DNA of 64,000 nt from Symbiodinium natans (GCA_905221605.1 CAJNDS010001691.1:390417-454416); one strand, 5' to 3'. Counted from the stretch's first letter, positions 1 to 11,195 are shown. Program-made: numbers and translations. The notes: a model not told the origin generated them from the sequence alone.

Positions 1-790
1 GTCCTACGCAGTAAACTACGTGAAGCCTCTGCAACAAACAATGCTTGGGGATTCGATTGGGTGTGGGACTTCAAGGTTCAAAGTTTAAGGCTCAGCTGTC
101 AAGGGTTTAGGGTTTAGGGTTTAGGGTTTGGGGTTTGGGGTTTGGGGTTTGGGGTTTGGGGTATGGGGTTTAGGGTTTAGGGTGTAGGGTTTAGGGTTAG
201 GGATAGGGTTTAGGAGGGGCATTCCATGCGCAGCGTGGGTTTGGGCGGGCGCGCGTTCGAATTTCAACCCTGAGTCCGCCTCTTGCGACATCCCCGAAGT
301 CCGCCCCATTACTTTTGAGTCTCGCTCTTGATTGCGACACCCCAAACCCCAAACCCTAAACCCTAAACCATGCTCCAAGTTGGCAGGCACTGTTCAAAAG
401 CCGTCCTTCCCCTCAAGGTTCAACTGGTCGGCTCTGCAAGGTACAGGGGTTCACAGGTTGTTGCAAAACGGTTTAGGGTTTAGGGTTTAGGAGGGTTTAG
501 GGCTTAGGGTTTAGGGTTTAGGGTTTAGGGTTTAGGGTTTAGGGTTTAGGGTTTAGGGTTTAGGGTTTAGGGTTTAGGGACCCTAGACCACTTGGTAGCC
601 CAGGAACCATGGTGTAGTAAGGGCCCCCCTTGTTTTGGGGTTACTGTCTAAGGGAACCTTGAACCAAAAACGGGAAAAGGGCACCACTGAGCTACCAAGA
701 CCATCATCCCCAGAATCCAAAACCCTAAACCCTAAACCCTAAACCCCAAAACCCCAAACCCCAAACCCTAAACCCTAAACCCTAAACCAA
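1..790. repeat. Telomere-type arrays with short unique islands
   Basis: TTTAGGG arrays lie at 104-230 and 472-578, and CCCTAAA arrays at 343-370 and 718-788. TTTGGGG variants occur at 126-160. The islands between (about 230-340, 370-470, 580-718) show no convincing exon. Confidence 0.8.
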
Positions 791-1486
791 TCCACACTGC
801 CAGTCAATGACACCCACGGGTCGGCTTCCTATTCTCGCCCAGCGCCTGCGCTGGTGGTGGGAGGCGTCAAAACCTGCGCCGCCAGTACACCTAAACACAC
901 ACAGTTGGCAACCTAAAACCATCCGAAACCCTCAATCAACAGCCGCGTTTTGCCCAAACACTGCTCGCAGAGCTGCGGGAGTCTCAGTGGCTCTTAGACC
1001 ATGTACAATCGTCAAAAGAACTGCCCACACACTTTCAAGAACTATGCTGAACAGCATCCACAAAAAGATCCTAAACAGCTTAGACCAACGCAAAGAAGAG
1101 GCTCTACAACGCGACACGCTAGGTTCAGAGGGTAGAAGTCGGAAGCCCTCCATTTCCGGCCTATTCGGAATGCGCAGTCCATTCAGCCCTTCATACCTTG
1201 AACGTGGCTTCTTGTCGCTCTCGTGGTGGCTCCGAATCTCTGAGGCACCCGAAGGCGCGCTCGCTGCGAACCCCCGGCCGAAACCCACAGAAAGGTAAAA
1301 CGAACAGCAATACCAAGAGTGCAACAGCGAGCACAAAAACGAGAGAAAAGAGAGCGGGACTGGGTTCTGTGGCGTTTCTTCGTCAAGTTTGTTGTAGTCA
1401 CTGACGATGTTGGACCCTAACGCAGACCTGATGCCAAAGCAGCCACACACATTCGTACGTACGAAATACATGCAGACATGCTTGCC
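790..1486. other. Telomere-repeat-free island with overlapping ORFs
   Basis: About 700 bases lack telomeric repeats. Open frames of 163 codons (807-1298, plus) and 179 codons (932-1471, minus) overlap, so at most one is real. Neither shows a known motif or the codon bias of confirmed exons. Confidence 0.4.
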
Positions 1487-1515
1487 CTAAACCCTAAACC
1501 CTAAACCCTAAACCC

Positions 1516-3430
1516 TGTATACCTCCTTGAATCCTGACTCTTGCACTCGGGTGCTCCACCGCGTTTGGGATGAAGCGATTGCAAGCTCTCTCCGAAGTGA
1601 GAAAAAGAGCCTATGCCATCACAATGCCTACTCATCTCCCCCTGCCAGGACCTAACTAGGGATGTAGGGCTTACTCCTCGAAACCCAACACCCTGAGCCT
1701 TCTGAGCACCTTGGACTGAGGGCTTCGAATTCAAGGAACCGCCCCAAAGCCGAACGCCTGCCAAAGGCCTACGTCCTGAAGCACAAGCAAAGATGCGCTG
1801 CACGGCCGGCCATTTGCGATGCTTTTCCGCGAGAAAAAAATATCTTCTGTCATTTGTGATTGTCCGCGATTGTCCTCCTAAGTGCAAGTCCATCCTGCAG
1901 CGTGCGAAGGGCCGCGGGAGGCGAGATTGAGGATACTTTAGGGTTTAGAGTCTAGGGTTTAGGGTTTCGGGTTGAGGGTTCAGGCCAAGGAAGTGGAAGC
2001 CCTCATAGCTGCTTCTGACCCTTCTTGGTACATCTTAAGCAGTTCTAACTGTACTTATAACCCACTTACGGGCCCCTTAAGTGCCCTGATCAGGTTCTAG
2101 TTGACTACTGTGAACCTCCAGTAAGGCTCGAACACGCACCGAGCCCGTACAGTACTTCTGCAGCTTCAAAAAGCTCAATCCATGACGTTCCAGATTGAGG
2201 CAAAGTCAACAAGTCCAGGGAGGGTTTAGGGCCTCAACCTTTATCCAGGGTTCCGAGCGTGGCATCTTAAATTTGGGTCCCTTGTTGCATAACGAACATA
2301 TACACTATATGTAGGAAGTTCGGATCCCTTTCAGCAAGGGTCAGGTACCACACGTGGCACGAAGGGCCCATGATTCCAACCTTTTTATGTTAGGGTTCTG
2401 GAAGCTTGTTTCGGGCTTGCCTCCGAACATCTAGAAGCGGCCTTCTCACGCTGCAGGGCAGTATCCTTCCGGGATGTTCGCTAGCGGCTCCTCATGCGAA
2501 GTTGAAAGCTTTCAGACGTGTCCTTCGACTCGAAACCCTACGAACACGACGCCCTTTAGAACCGCAAACTTAAGATTAGGAAGCCCTGAAACAGATTGCA
2601 CAAGCTTCGGTGCCCCAAAAACGCTCCCCCCCCCCTACTTTCCCGGCCTCCCCCCCCCCCCCGCCCTAAACCCTTAAGCACCTTGGTCAGTCTTAAGCAC
2701 CTCGGTCAATCTTAAAGTCATGTTTGCCCTAAATGCTGCCTTGATGATGAGGGGTTCCGCTGACGCTTCGGGCTTCTGGGGTCTTTGCTCTTTTTTTAAA
2801 TTCGTGACCAAGTGCGTCAGAGCCTGGGCTGTTGAGGTCATAAGGTTGAGGGTTTAGGGTTTTGGGGTTGAAGAATTAGGCTTGTGTAGGGCTGCAGGGT
2901 GGGTGAGCTGACATTTCCAGGCTGAGCGTTCATTGTTCCATAGGCTTTAGGGTATGCTGTCATCCTCAACCCTAAGCTGCACCCAAAGCTAAGTCCAAAA
3001 AAACACTGAGTCCGTCGGCTTGTGGGAATACATGGGGGTCGTGGAGATTCCAGAGGCTGGAGATTGCAAGAGGAGCAGGTAGCCCTAAACCCAAAAGAGA
3101 TCAAGCGGCAGAGCCGCACATGCTCTTCACTGGAGACGGGGCAAAGTTGCCAAAACCAGACACAATGAATGCACTGACACCCTTTTACAAACCGGGCGAC
3201 AACGCAAACCTGCCAAAACTGCCTAACCCTCATCAAAGTCGGCGAGACCCGTTTAACCAATGGCTTTCTCAGTCCCATCTCCTACAAGAATTCTGTAGCA
3301 GGTTCTGGCTTACCTCAGCTCCCGCTGCCCGACTAAAGCCCAATACCTAAACCCCCTCTTCGGAAAAGCTGAGGTCTGCCAGGCTGGAAACAGTCATCTA
3401 CTATGAAATGCAGAGCGCCGGGCCCCAGTT
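1516..3430. other. Mostly unique DNA, no supported gene
   Basis: This stretch holds a MITE-like copy at about 2040-2145, poly-C tracts near 2625-2665 and isolated TTTAGGG units. ORFs at 1501-1893 and 2838-3278 (both minus) have no recognisable motif. Confidence 0.4.
2040..2145. mobile_element. MITE-like element, family B, degraded copy
   Basis: It shares ACTTATAACCCACTT, GCCCCTTAAGTGCCCT and TACTGTGAACCTCC with the 25.2-kb copy. The left end is lost. A further fragment (GGGTTATAAGTACC..GAACCTCC) is at 20928-20952. Confidence 0.55.
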
Positions 3431-3472
3431 CCTCTAAACCCTAAACCCTAAACCCTGAACTCTAAACCGGGC

Positions 3473-3566
3473 TGTCGGGTGTCAGGGTGTCAGGGTGTCA
3501 GGGTGTCAGGGTGTCAGGGTGTCAGGGTGTCAGGGTGTCAGGGTGTCAGGGTGTCGGGGTGTCAGG
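3473..3566 (+). repeat. 8-bp tandem repeat GGTGTCAG
   Basis: About ten head-to-tail copies are present, with one GGTGTCGG variant, running directly into a TTTAGGG array. Confidence 0.9.
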
Positions 3567-3606
3567 GTTTAGGGTTTAGGGTACTGTTTTCGGTCACAAG
3601 GCTTCA

Positions 3607-3712
3607 CTCCCGCACTCAAAGAGTGCTATAGGGCCCGGCCTCGCACTGTCTTGCAAGCAGCCTTGCTCGTCGGCATGCTGCGATTCTGTCCGCAAAGTGT
3701 TCGCGAGACTTC
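3607..3712 (+). CDS. Coding-like island (ECYRARPRTVLQAALLVGML)
   Basis: The plus strand is open with mostly G/C third positions: ALKECYRARPRTVLQAALLV, then GMLRFCPQSVRE. No splice edges could be fixed. Product unknown. Confidence 0.3.
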
Positions 3713-3727
3713 CCTAACAAACCGCAC

Positions 3728-3806
3728 CCTAAATAAACCCTAAACCCTAAACCCTAAACCCTAAACCCTAAACCCTAAACCCTAAACCCTAAACCCTAAA
3801 CCCTAA
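3728..3806 (-). repeat. CCCTAAA telomere-type array
   Basis: About eleven near-perfect units. Confidence 0.95.
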
Positions 3807-4461
3807 CCTACATCCATCCTGAGCCCCCAAAAGCCTGAAGATCTCTCACCCTTCAGACCCTCGAAGCCCCAGATCTGAAATGCGGGGGGAGCCAGCTACA
3901 GCCCGCCAGCCGGCAATCACTCTGATCGCCGGCCGCGCCGGGCTGTCAGAAGCCACGACAAATTATCACCCTGGCAAGGCGCTCCCTTCAAAATCCGACG
4001 TGGGTAATACTCGAAAATGTACATGGCGCCGCTTCGCCCTGGCGCACGTCCGCATAACCCTAAACCCTAAACCCGGTCAAAGGGTAGTGAGCGTGATCTT
4101 GGTACCTTGGGGCATGTCCTCAGACTTACAGCACGCTCATCCGGACCAAGCCCTGCACCCCCCCAACGCGAAACCCTAAACCCCAAACCCTAAACCCTAA
4201 ACCCAAAAGCCTAAACCCTTCAAGGGTTCAGGGTTTAGGGTTTAAGGTTCAGGGTTCAGGGTTCAGGGTTCAGGGTTTAGGGTTTAGGGTTTAGGGTTTT
4301 GGGGTTTAAGGGTTTAGGGTTTAGGGAACCTTGGGCAGGTCATCAATGCACCGTGAAGGATGCAACCCAGGGCCTAGGTCGCAAAGAGCCTAAGTCGCCT
4401 AAGCCGCCGAAGCCCCCGCCTAAAGGGCCTCCAACCCAAAAAACGCACACCACAGCGTGCG

Positions 4462-4466
<5 letters not shown>

Positions 4467-4501
<35 letters not shown>
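4467..4501 (+). repeat. (CA)n microsatellite
   Basis: A pure CA run followed by GGGCGG/GGAC short repeats. Confidence 0.9.
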
Positions 4502-4505
<4 letters not shown>

Positions 4506-4607
4506 AAGGGCGGGCGGGCGGACGGACGGACAGAGACACACACAGAGACACTTACCCACGCTCATTCTCACTCTCACTCTCAACACCGTTTTTCCCCAGA
4601 TTTTGAG

Positions 4608-4803
4608 GGTTTAGGGTTTAGGATTTAGGGTTTAGGGTTTAGGGTTTAGGGTTTAGGGTTTAGGGTTTAGGGTTTAGGGTTTAGGGTTTAGGGTTTAGGG
4701 TTTAGGTGTTAGGGTTTAGGTTTTAGGGTTTAGGGTTTAGGGTTTAGGGTTTAGGGTTTAGGGTTTAGGGTTTAGGGTTTAGGGTTTAGGGTTTAGGGTT
4801 TGG
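4608..4803 (+). repeat. TTTAGGG telomere-type array
   Basis: About 27 units with single-base variants near 4705-4725. Confidence 0.95.
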
Positions 4804-5534
4804 GGCGTAGTTCACAGCTCAGGTACTAGCATGGCAAAGCCTCGCGCCAGGGCACAGCAGCATGGCACGGCTGGACACGTGAAACCTGGGTTCTCAAAAA
4901 GGTTCTCGGGCCCTGGCCTGCAAAGACTTCAGTGATCCTTCCATGGGGTTTAGGGTTTAGGGTTTAGGGTTTAGGGTTTAGGGTTTAGGGTTTAGGGTTT
5001 AGGGTTTAGGGTTCTGGGTTCAGTGGTTTATCTCTGACCAAACCCTGACAGGTGCTGCACGATGATGATCAAACATCTTCTGCTTCTCATTCAACATGAG
5101 CAGCATAAGCTACCGACCCCTCAAACGTTGACTCATCACAGGGTCATGCAATGCATAATGAGGTTAAAACGATGCTTGAAGCCAATGTATTTGCCAAGGA
5201 AGTGTGTTCTTACCATCGATTATGCACGGCTCGAAAGTGAAAAACCTCTGTCCATTCGAATATGGGGGCTTACGAAGATAGGGGACCTAAAATAGGCCCC
5301 CAAGTAGTAGGACTCCCTGAAAACTAAGACCCCAATAAGGTACCCCCCCTAATCTCGTAAACCCTAAACCCTAAACCCTAAATTCTGAACCCCCATATCT
5401 CTTGCCTCCAGGAACACCTTTGAACCAGCACCCGCAATCGTAGCTGTGGCCCCATGCCAGAAGCCTCATACAAGAGAGGTCGCGGTTTTCTCGACTCATG
5501 GCACCTCCTCCCGCCCCTGCGGATCAGAATCTTT

Positions 5535-5632
5535 AGGGTTTAGGGTTCAGGGTTCAGGGTTTAGGGTTTAGGGTTTAGGGTTTAGGGTTTAGGGTTTAGG
5601 GTTTAGGGTTTAGGGTTTAGGGTTTAGGGTTA
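5535..5632 (+). repeat. TTTAGGG telomere-type array
   Basis: Fourteen or so units, including TTCAGGG variants at the left end. Confidence 0.95.
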
Positions 5633-5911
5633 GGACGCTTCATCTTCATCTTGATGTCCCGATGTCTGCCGGGTGTCCTTAACCTTGAGAACACCGCAAT
5701 GTCAATCTAACACCCTAAACAACTAACCCCAGGCCTCGACCCCTCAACACCAAGACCCTCCGTGTTTAGCCTGTGGCTTTAGGGGTTTGGGCTTCTGCAC
5801 CCCGGAGGAACCTAGGATTTAAAAGTGTACCCTTTTTTTGGTGTTAAGGGGATTCTAAGGGAATCCCAGCCCTAAAAAAAGGAACTAAGGGTCCTAGGCT
5901 TACGATGACAG

Positions 5912-6000
5912 GCAACTACTACGAGGCGGAGGCGTTCCATGCCTGGGCGTCGCAACTTGCACACGTGGCTGCTTGGAGAGGACGGGCGCAACAGATCAAG
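5912..6000 (+). CDS. Isolated exon of an unrecognised gene (NYYEAEAFHAWASQLAHVAA...)
   Basis: This 89-nt open segment lies between ACAG|G and AAG|GC. G or C occupies most third codon positions. It reads NYYEAEAFHAWASQLAHVAA and then WRGRAQQIK. It has helical, TPR-like composition but no family is recognised. Telomeric repeats start six bases downstream. Confidence 0.6.
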
Positions 6001-6004
6001 GCAA

Positions 6005-6175
6005 TTAGGGTTTAGGGCTTAGGGCTTAGGGCTTAGGGTTTGGGGTTTGGGGTTTGGGGTTTAGGGTTTAGGGCTTAGGGCTTAGGGCTCAGGGCTTAGG
6101 GTTTGGGGTTTGGGGTTTGGGGTTTAGGGTTTAGGGTTTAGGGTTTAGGGTTTAGGGTTGAGGGTTGAGGGTTGA
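6005..6175 (+). repeat. Mixed telomere-type array with ordered variants
   Basis: Blocks of CTTAGGG, then TTTGGGG, then TTTAGGG occur twice in the same order, ending in TTGAGGG. The block order suggests a local duplication of about 60 bp. Confidence 0.9.
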
Positions 6176-6179
6176 GGTC

Positions 6180-7960
6180 AAACTCGAGATGCAGATGACC
6201 CGGACACTGCAATACCCCGCACCCTTGCCATCTCCTTGGCGGAAGGAAAGCCGCCACGGAACCAGCTGCGAAGGCCTACGACACTGTAGGAAGCCAATCA
6301 AGGTCAGACGCATCCGACGCAGGTTGGCCGAAGCCAACCCCAGATCCCAAAAACGTAAAACCCCAAAAAACACAGCAACAAGCAAGCCCAACATAGATCC
6401 TCGACCTGAACAGCGAAACCCAAGGGAAGACGTGGGCCAGGAAGTCCGACCGAGTTGACTGGAGACCCGAAGCTATGGTGGTCAGCTTAAAAACATCCGC
6501 TCCTCACTCTCCCTGGGCCGGCTGGGAATCGATCCACAGCCAGCACCAGGGAGCGCGCTTGGCCTGGCTGAGTATGCTCTCAGCTTCGAAAAAGAGCACC
6601 GGCTCGGCGTAGGGAAAAAGGATCCTATCGAACAATCTAGGAGGGTCTTTTGGGGGCTTGAAACGATAGATCTCCTACGTAGGATCACGCACAATCTTCC
6701 GCGCCGCCCGAGTGGCGACTGCACCACGGAAACACATCTAAGGACCGCATGACGTTGGGGTAGGTCTCTGCGGCATGCTCGGCATGCTCCGATTATGAAC
6801 TTCCATTCCAATCTTCTCAAACTGTAATCTATGGACACCTGACTTAGAGAACCACCCACTTGCCGCTGCCTGAGATTGGAGCATGTTCATCTTCAAAGAG
6901 GGCACAGACCACGGCAAGTGACTCAGCTCAAGATCAAGTCTTGGCAATTGTGCCCTGGTTCCGCACAGCGGAGGAAAGCCCGAAAACACGAAAATAGCTG
7001 CCCGTTCTAAGGGCAGACGCTGTCAAGCATATCTTGACGAGGGTCACACCGTCACATCATGAGTCGCCTGGTGTGCCCTCCACACCATCACTTCCCTTTG
7101 AAAACGGAATGAGGCCTGTCTCACAAGCTCATCCTAGATCCCGAAGAACCTGCCATGCGACTTGCGACTGTGTCTTGGGTGAAGCTTGGGAGCTACCAAA
7201 TACAGCTTGCTAGTTGAGTGCCATTCGATCACGGAGTGGGGGTGAGAGCCAACCTCAAGCCTACTACATCCCCTACAGTTGACAAGGAGTGTTCTCGGAC
7301 ACGCATCGAGCAAAGCAAGGGCTGCGCACCCATCCGTACAGTCGGCATTGGCAACCTACAGCTTTACGAGGTTTGCCAGGGGCTCTTGAGCAACAGTGAG
7401 CCACCCCCCGCCCCCCCCCCCCCCCCCCCCCCCCCCCGATTAACCAAACAGGCATCTCAGATCTCAACCCTTCTGCAGCAATACTCAGGGCGCGAGAACA
7501 CTTTGTTTGGGGTCCAGCATGTCAGGGAATTATTTGGAGGGGTCCTCCGGGGAGGGGTGGGTAAGTCCATAAAGGATGGATCCTCAATCTAACATCCTAT
7601 GCCCTACCAGTAGATCCTGAGCGAAAAACAGGCTTCAGAACTCTTTGCTAGGCAATCGAAAGGTCCTGCAGGCTCTACGGGTCCAAACCGCCAAGGCCCC
7701 TAAACTTCAAGCTTGGGATGTTCCCCCTTATACTCACAGTCCTTATAGAGATTTTAATAAGGGGTACTAATATCCCCATGAAGGACTGTTCGCATAAGGG
7801 GGAACATCCCAACGATAAACCCCCCAAAGCCCACCCCTACTCCCCCCGCCCCCGCACGTCCTCCATCAACATTGCCACACCCCCGGCTGAAAGGACGCAA
7901 AAGAATCGCTGAAAGAATCGGACTCCTCGTAGGGAGGGTTCGGCTTCGGGGTCTGGGAGT
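6180..7960. other. Unique DNA with no supported gene
   Basis: Several overlapping frames (6165-6458, 6482-6859, 7218-7592) lack motifs and have competing antisense frames. There is a poly-C tract at about 7404-7437 and the inverted-repeat element described separately at 7711-7812. Confidence 0.4.
7711..7812. mobile_element. MITE-like element, family A, copy 1
   Basis: The ends are inverted repeats TTGGGATGTTCCCCCTTAT and ATAAGGGGGAACATCCCAA. An inner pair (CAGTCCTTAT / AAGGACTG) extends the hairpin. A second copy is at about 54905-55012. Confidence 0.75.
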
Positions 7961-7964
7961 GCAG

Positions 7965-8245
7965 GGGTTTAGGGCTTAGGGTTTAGGGTTTAGGGTTTAG
8001 GGTTCAGGGTGTAGGGTTATGTGAAGCGTAAGGTTTGGGGCCTTGACAGGTTAAGCGACTAGGCAAGGGTTTGGTGGGTCGGTGTTCGGCTGGAGGGCCA
8101 CGAGGTTCAGAATGAATTCAGGGGGTTTAGGGTTCAGGGTTTAGGGTTTAGGGTTTAGGGTTTAGGGTTTGGGGTTTGGGGTTTGGGGTTTGGGGTTTGG
8201 GGTTTGGGGTTTGGGGTTTGGGGTTTGGGGTTTGGGGTTTGGGGC
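7965..8245 (+). repeat. TTTAGGG and TTTGGGG arrays around a short island
   Basis: TTTAGGG runs lie at 7968-8015 and 8128-8168, then about eleven TTTGGGG units to 8245. Frames through the latter read GFGVWGL repeats and are not genes. Confidence 0.9.
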
Positions 8246-8723
8246 TTGTTTTGGGGCTTCCCTGCAATTCAGGCTTGGTTCAAGGCCCAGGGTCACAATG
8301 TGAGGCGTGAAACTGAGACATGGAACTCATGGTCTTGGAGACACAGTTTAGGGCTTCTCAAAGCGTGTTTCAAAATGTGGACCCAACGACCACAGCAGAT
8401 ACGAGCAAGCCACGCGCGCAGCATCCTTTTGAAAGCAGCTCCATTACGAAAAGGCCTGTGAGTAAAGCTTGCAGACGCAAATGGGGGAGGCACGAAGATG
8501 TGCCACAATCCCGGGGCCCACCTAGCCACAAAGATCAACAGCTCGGGGGCAGCTAATTCCGCAGTGAAGCGGCGCGCCAGGATGACGACGGCACTGTGCA
8601 GCTACAAACGCTTCACCACGTGCACGAAGTCTCTGGAAAGGAACGAAAACCTCCAAGTCTCGAAGCCTGACAGAGAATAAGCTGAGAATAAGCTGGAAGA
8701 GGGATTGGCGCAAGGTGGCAGCC

Positions 8724-8785
8724 ACTCCCCTAAACCCTAAACCCTAAACCCTAAACCCTAAACCCTAAACCCTAAACCCTAATAA
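8724..8785 (-). repeat. CCCTAAA telomere-type array
   Basis: About eight units, followed by degraded copies to 8812. Confidence 0.95.
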
Positions 8786-8899
8786 ACGGCGAAAACTCTA
8801 AACCCTAAAACCATCCTCAAAACACGACTAGTGACCAGTGGAAGGCCCCAACATTTGAAGTAAACAGCCTTGAGCCCAGTGAGGGAAAGGAGTCGGGGG

Positions 8900-9028
8900 C
8901 TTAGGGCTCAGGGTTTGGGGTTTAGGGTTTAGGGTTTAGGGTTTAGGGTTTAGGGTTTAGGGTTTAGGGTTTAGGGTTTAGGGTTTAGGGTTTAGGGTTT
9001 AGGGTTTAGGGTTTAGGGTTTAGGGTTC
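8900..9028 (+). repeat. TTTAGGG telomere-type array
   Basis: About 16 units. The array abuts the coding-like exon at 9031-9102. Confidence 0.95.
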
Positions 9029-9030
9029 CC

Positions 9031-9102
9031 ATAAGCAGCTCCTGCTGCGAAATGGCGATCTTGCGGCGCATCTCCTGGGGGTTGTCGACAAAGACTTCGT
9101 AT
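9031..9102 (-). CDS. Isolated exon of an unrecognised gene (VFVDNPQEMRRKIAISQQEL)
   Basis: The minus-strand reading YEVFVDNPQEMRRKIAISQQ, then ELLM, has a near-complete third-position G/C bias (16 or more of the readable codons). It sits directly between telomeric arrays. Edges are approximate and the product is unknown. Confidence 0.55.
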
Positions 9103-9109
9103 TTAGGGT

Positions 9110-9260
9110 TTACGAAATATGGGACCCCCAGATTTTAGGGTTTAGGGTTTAGGTTTTAGGGTTTAGGGCATAAGGGACCCCCAATATAGTTCCCCCCCCC
9201 AAGAATGGGATTCCCTTTTCATAAAGGACCCCAGTAAGGCACCCCGCACTTCGGAAACTC
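9110..9260 (-). repeat. Dispersed repeat, family D
   Basis: It contains GGGACCCCCAATATAG, GGGATTCCCTTTTCATAA, AGGACCCCAGTAAGGCACC and TCGGAAACTCCCAT. The same ordered blocks recur at 5265-5365, 14130-14225, 23735-23915, 29805-29935, 30650-30735, 48600-48690 and 52130-52250. Confidence 0.7.
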
Positions 9261-9423
9261 CCATTTCGGGCAAGACAGTCTTGAGGATTTGCGACTCCGG
9301 CTTCTGAGCTGCGGGTGGAATTTCTGACGCAAGTAGTTTCAAGAAGCGTCAACCCACACCCCTGGGAGGATCCAAGACAGATCCCCTTAAGGGTTCCTCA
9401 AAATGACCCAATCATAGTATAGG

Positions 9424-9533
9424 ATACCCTAAACCCTAAACCCTAAACCCTAAACCCTAAACCCTAAACCCTAAGCCCTAAGCCCTAAACCCTAAACCCT
9501 AACCCTAAACCCTAAACCCTAAACCCTAAACCG
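9424..9533 (-). repeat. CCCTAAA telomere-type array
   Basis: About 15 units with CCCTAAG variants in the middle. Confidence 0.95.
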
Positions 9534-9629
9534 GGGTTTGGGGGTTCTACTTTTGGGATCCTTCCAGGGGTCTGGGAAAGAGCATCCATCACTGGCAGGA
9601 CTGGCAAGGAACCCAACTGCCGATGGAGA

Positions 9630-9736
9630 GGGGTTTAGGGTTTAGGGTTTAGGGTTTTAGGGTTTAGGGTTTAGGGTTTAGGGCTTAGGGCTTAGGGCTT
9701 AGGGTTTAGGGTTTAGGGTTTAGGGTTTAGGGTTTA
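9630..9736 (+). repeat. TTTAGGG telomere-type array
   Basis: About 14 units with a CTTAGGG block, about 100 bases after the opposite-orientation array at 9424-9533. Confidence 0.95.
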
Positions 9737-10374
9737 CTTGAGCGCCATCTGGGGCTTTCCGAAAGTACTTGGCTGACTTTTGAACCCCTCCGAAAAGTTT
9801 AACCTTTGGGCTCCTTGTTGTAGTTTCTACAAAAGCCCAAAAAGTTAAAGTCCGAAGGGCCAGCCAGAAGAAAGCCAAGAGAAGGGGTGCCAATGTTATG
9901 GGGTCCTTAGCCTATTTGGGGGGGGGCGGGGGTCTATATGAGGGGTCGTCAACTCCCATCTGACAGTGGCAAGTTGCCACTTCTGGAAGGTCCATAAAGC
10001 CCTAAGCTGCGAAATCCAAGTGCAAAAGCTGACTCAAAGGAAGACAGCCCTAAACCCGAAACCCTAAACCCTAAACCCCAAACCCTAAACCCTAAACCCC
10101 AAACCCCAAACCCCAAACCCCAAACCCCAAACCCCAAACCGCAAACCGCAAACCGCAAACCGTACTGGATACATGGGCTTTGAGTCTAGGGGTCGAGGGT
10201 GGAGGCTTTTCAAGGGAGCTAGTTCAGGGTTCAGGGCTGTTGCACAGCACATTGGCTATGCCCTGCAGCAAGCCATGCGGTTCAACCCAAGCAGCTTAAC
10301 TGAATACCAACACACCAGAGTCTGCACCCCTTCAAAATTCAACCCGCAAAACCATGCGTTCAAACTGCCCCAAA

Positions 10375-10552
10375 ACACCCTAAACCCTAACCCCTAAACC
10401 CAAGCCCCCTAAACCCTAAACCCTAAACCCTAAACCCTAAACTTAAACCCTAAACCCTAAACCCTAAACCCTAAACCCTAAACCCTAAACCCTAAACCCT
10501 AAACCCTAAACCCTAAACCCTAAACCCTAAACCCTAAACCCTAAACCCAAAC
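10375..10552 (-). repeat. CCCTAAA telomere-type array
   Basis: About 24 units with two slips (10389, 10440). Confidence 0.95.
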
Positions 10553-10595
10553 CAGACTTGACCCCTGAACGTCACAGAAAGCTGGAGACTGCCGC

Positions 10596-10630
10596 CTGCA
10601 ACACATCATCAACGCTGATGCGCTCGTTGC
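10596..10630 (-). CDS. Isolated micro-exon (NERISVDDVLQ)
   Basis: The 35-nt segment lies between GTGTCAG|G and CAG|GC, with codon bias like the confirmed exons. It could belong to the same unknown gene as 9031-9102. Confidence 0.5.
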
Positions 10631-10765
10631 CTGACACCGGGCAAGACTCCCTAAACCCTAAACCCTAAACTCTAAACCCTAAACCCTAAACCCTAAACCT
10701 ACACGTGGTACGCACGCTTCGCGCTCAGAGCTCTCAAGCTTTGCTGCAGAGTCCTACCGGCCCGA

Positions 10766-10773
10766 AGGGGGGT

Positions 10774-10805
<32 letters not shown>

Positions 10806-10978
10806 GGGGGGGGAGGGGAGGGGGGGGGGGGTGGGGTGAGGGGGGGGAAGGGGGGGGGGGGAGGGGGGGGGGGGGGGGAGGGAGAGGGGGGGGAAGAGGG
10901 AGGGGGGGGGGGGGGGGGGGGGGGGAGGGGGGGGAAAGGGGGGGGGGGGGGGAGGGGGGGGGGGAGAAAGGGTGGGGC
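10766..10978 (+). repeat. Poly-G array with A/T interruptions
   Basis: About 210 bases of almost pure G with single A, AA or T breaks. Glycine- or proline-rich frames across it are artefacts. Confidence 0.95.
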
Positions 10979-11195
10979 CCCGACGGTAACCCGGGTTATG
11001 AGCCATGGGGGGACACTGTATGGATGGGAGTTGGGGCAGCTTAGGGTTTAGGGTGTAGGGTTTAGGATTCAAAGTTTAGGGTTTAAGGTTTAGGGTTAAA
11101 AGAACCTGCGGCTGGGATGCGACTGCAAACAGCCGGAGAAACCCCCACGTCAGCAATCGTCATGGGCCTATGCAGCCCAGCCTCAAAGATCCCTT

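Noticed and set aside
932-1471. 179-codon minus-strand ORF and overlapping 163-codon plus-strand ORF
   Set aside because: The two overlap and have no family signature. They are kept only as an open island, not as genes.
6500-6570. tRNA-like T-arm sequence (GGAATCGATCC)
   Set aside because: No acceptor stem, D-arm or anticodon arm can be built around it. The GTTCGAA near 250 likewise lacks a cloverleaf.
10734-11072. Gly-rich and Pro-rich ORFs over poly-G arrays (also 31362-31753, 53116-53790, 40584-41052)
   Set aside because: Homopolymer arrays leave all frames open; no codon bias or motif is present outside the array.
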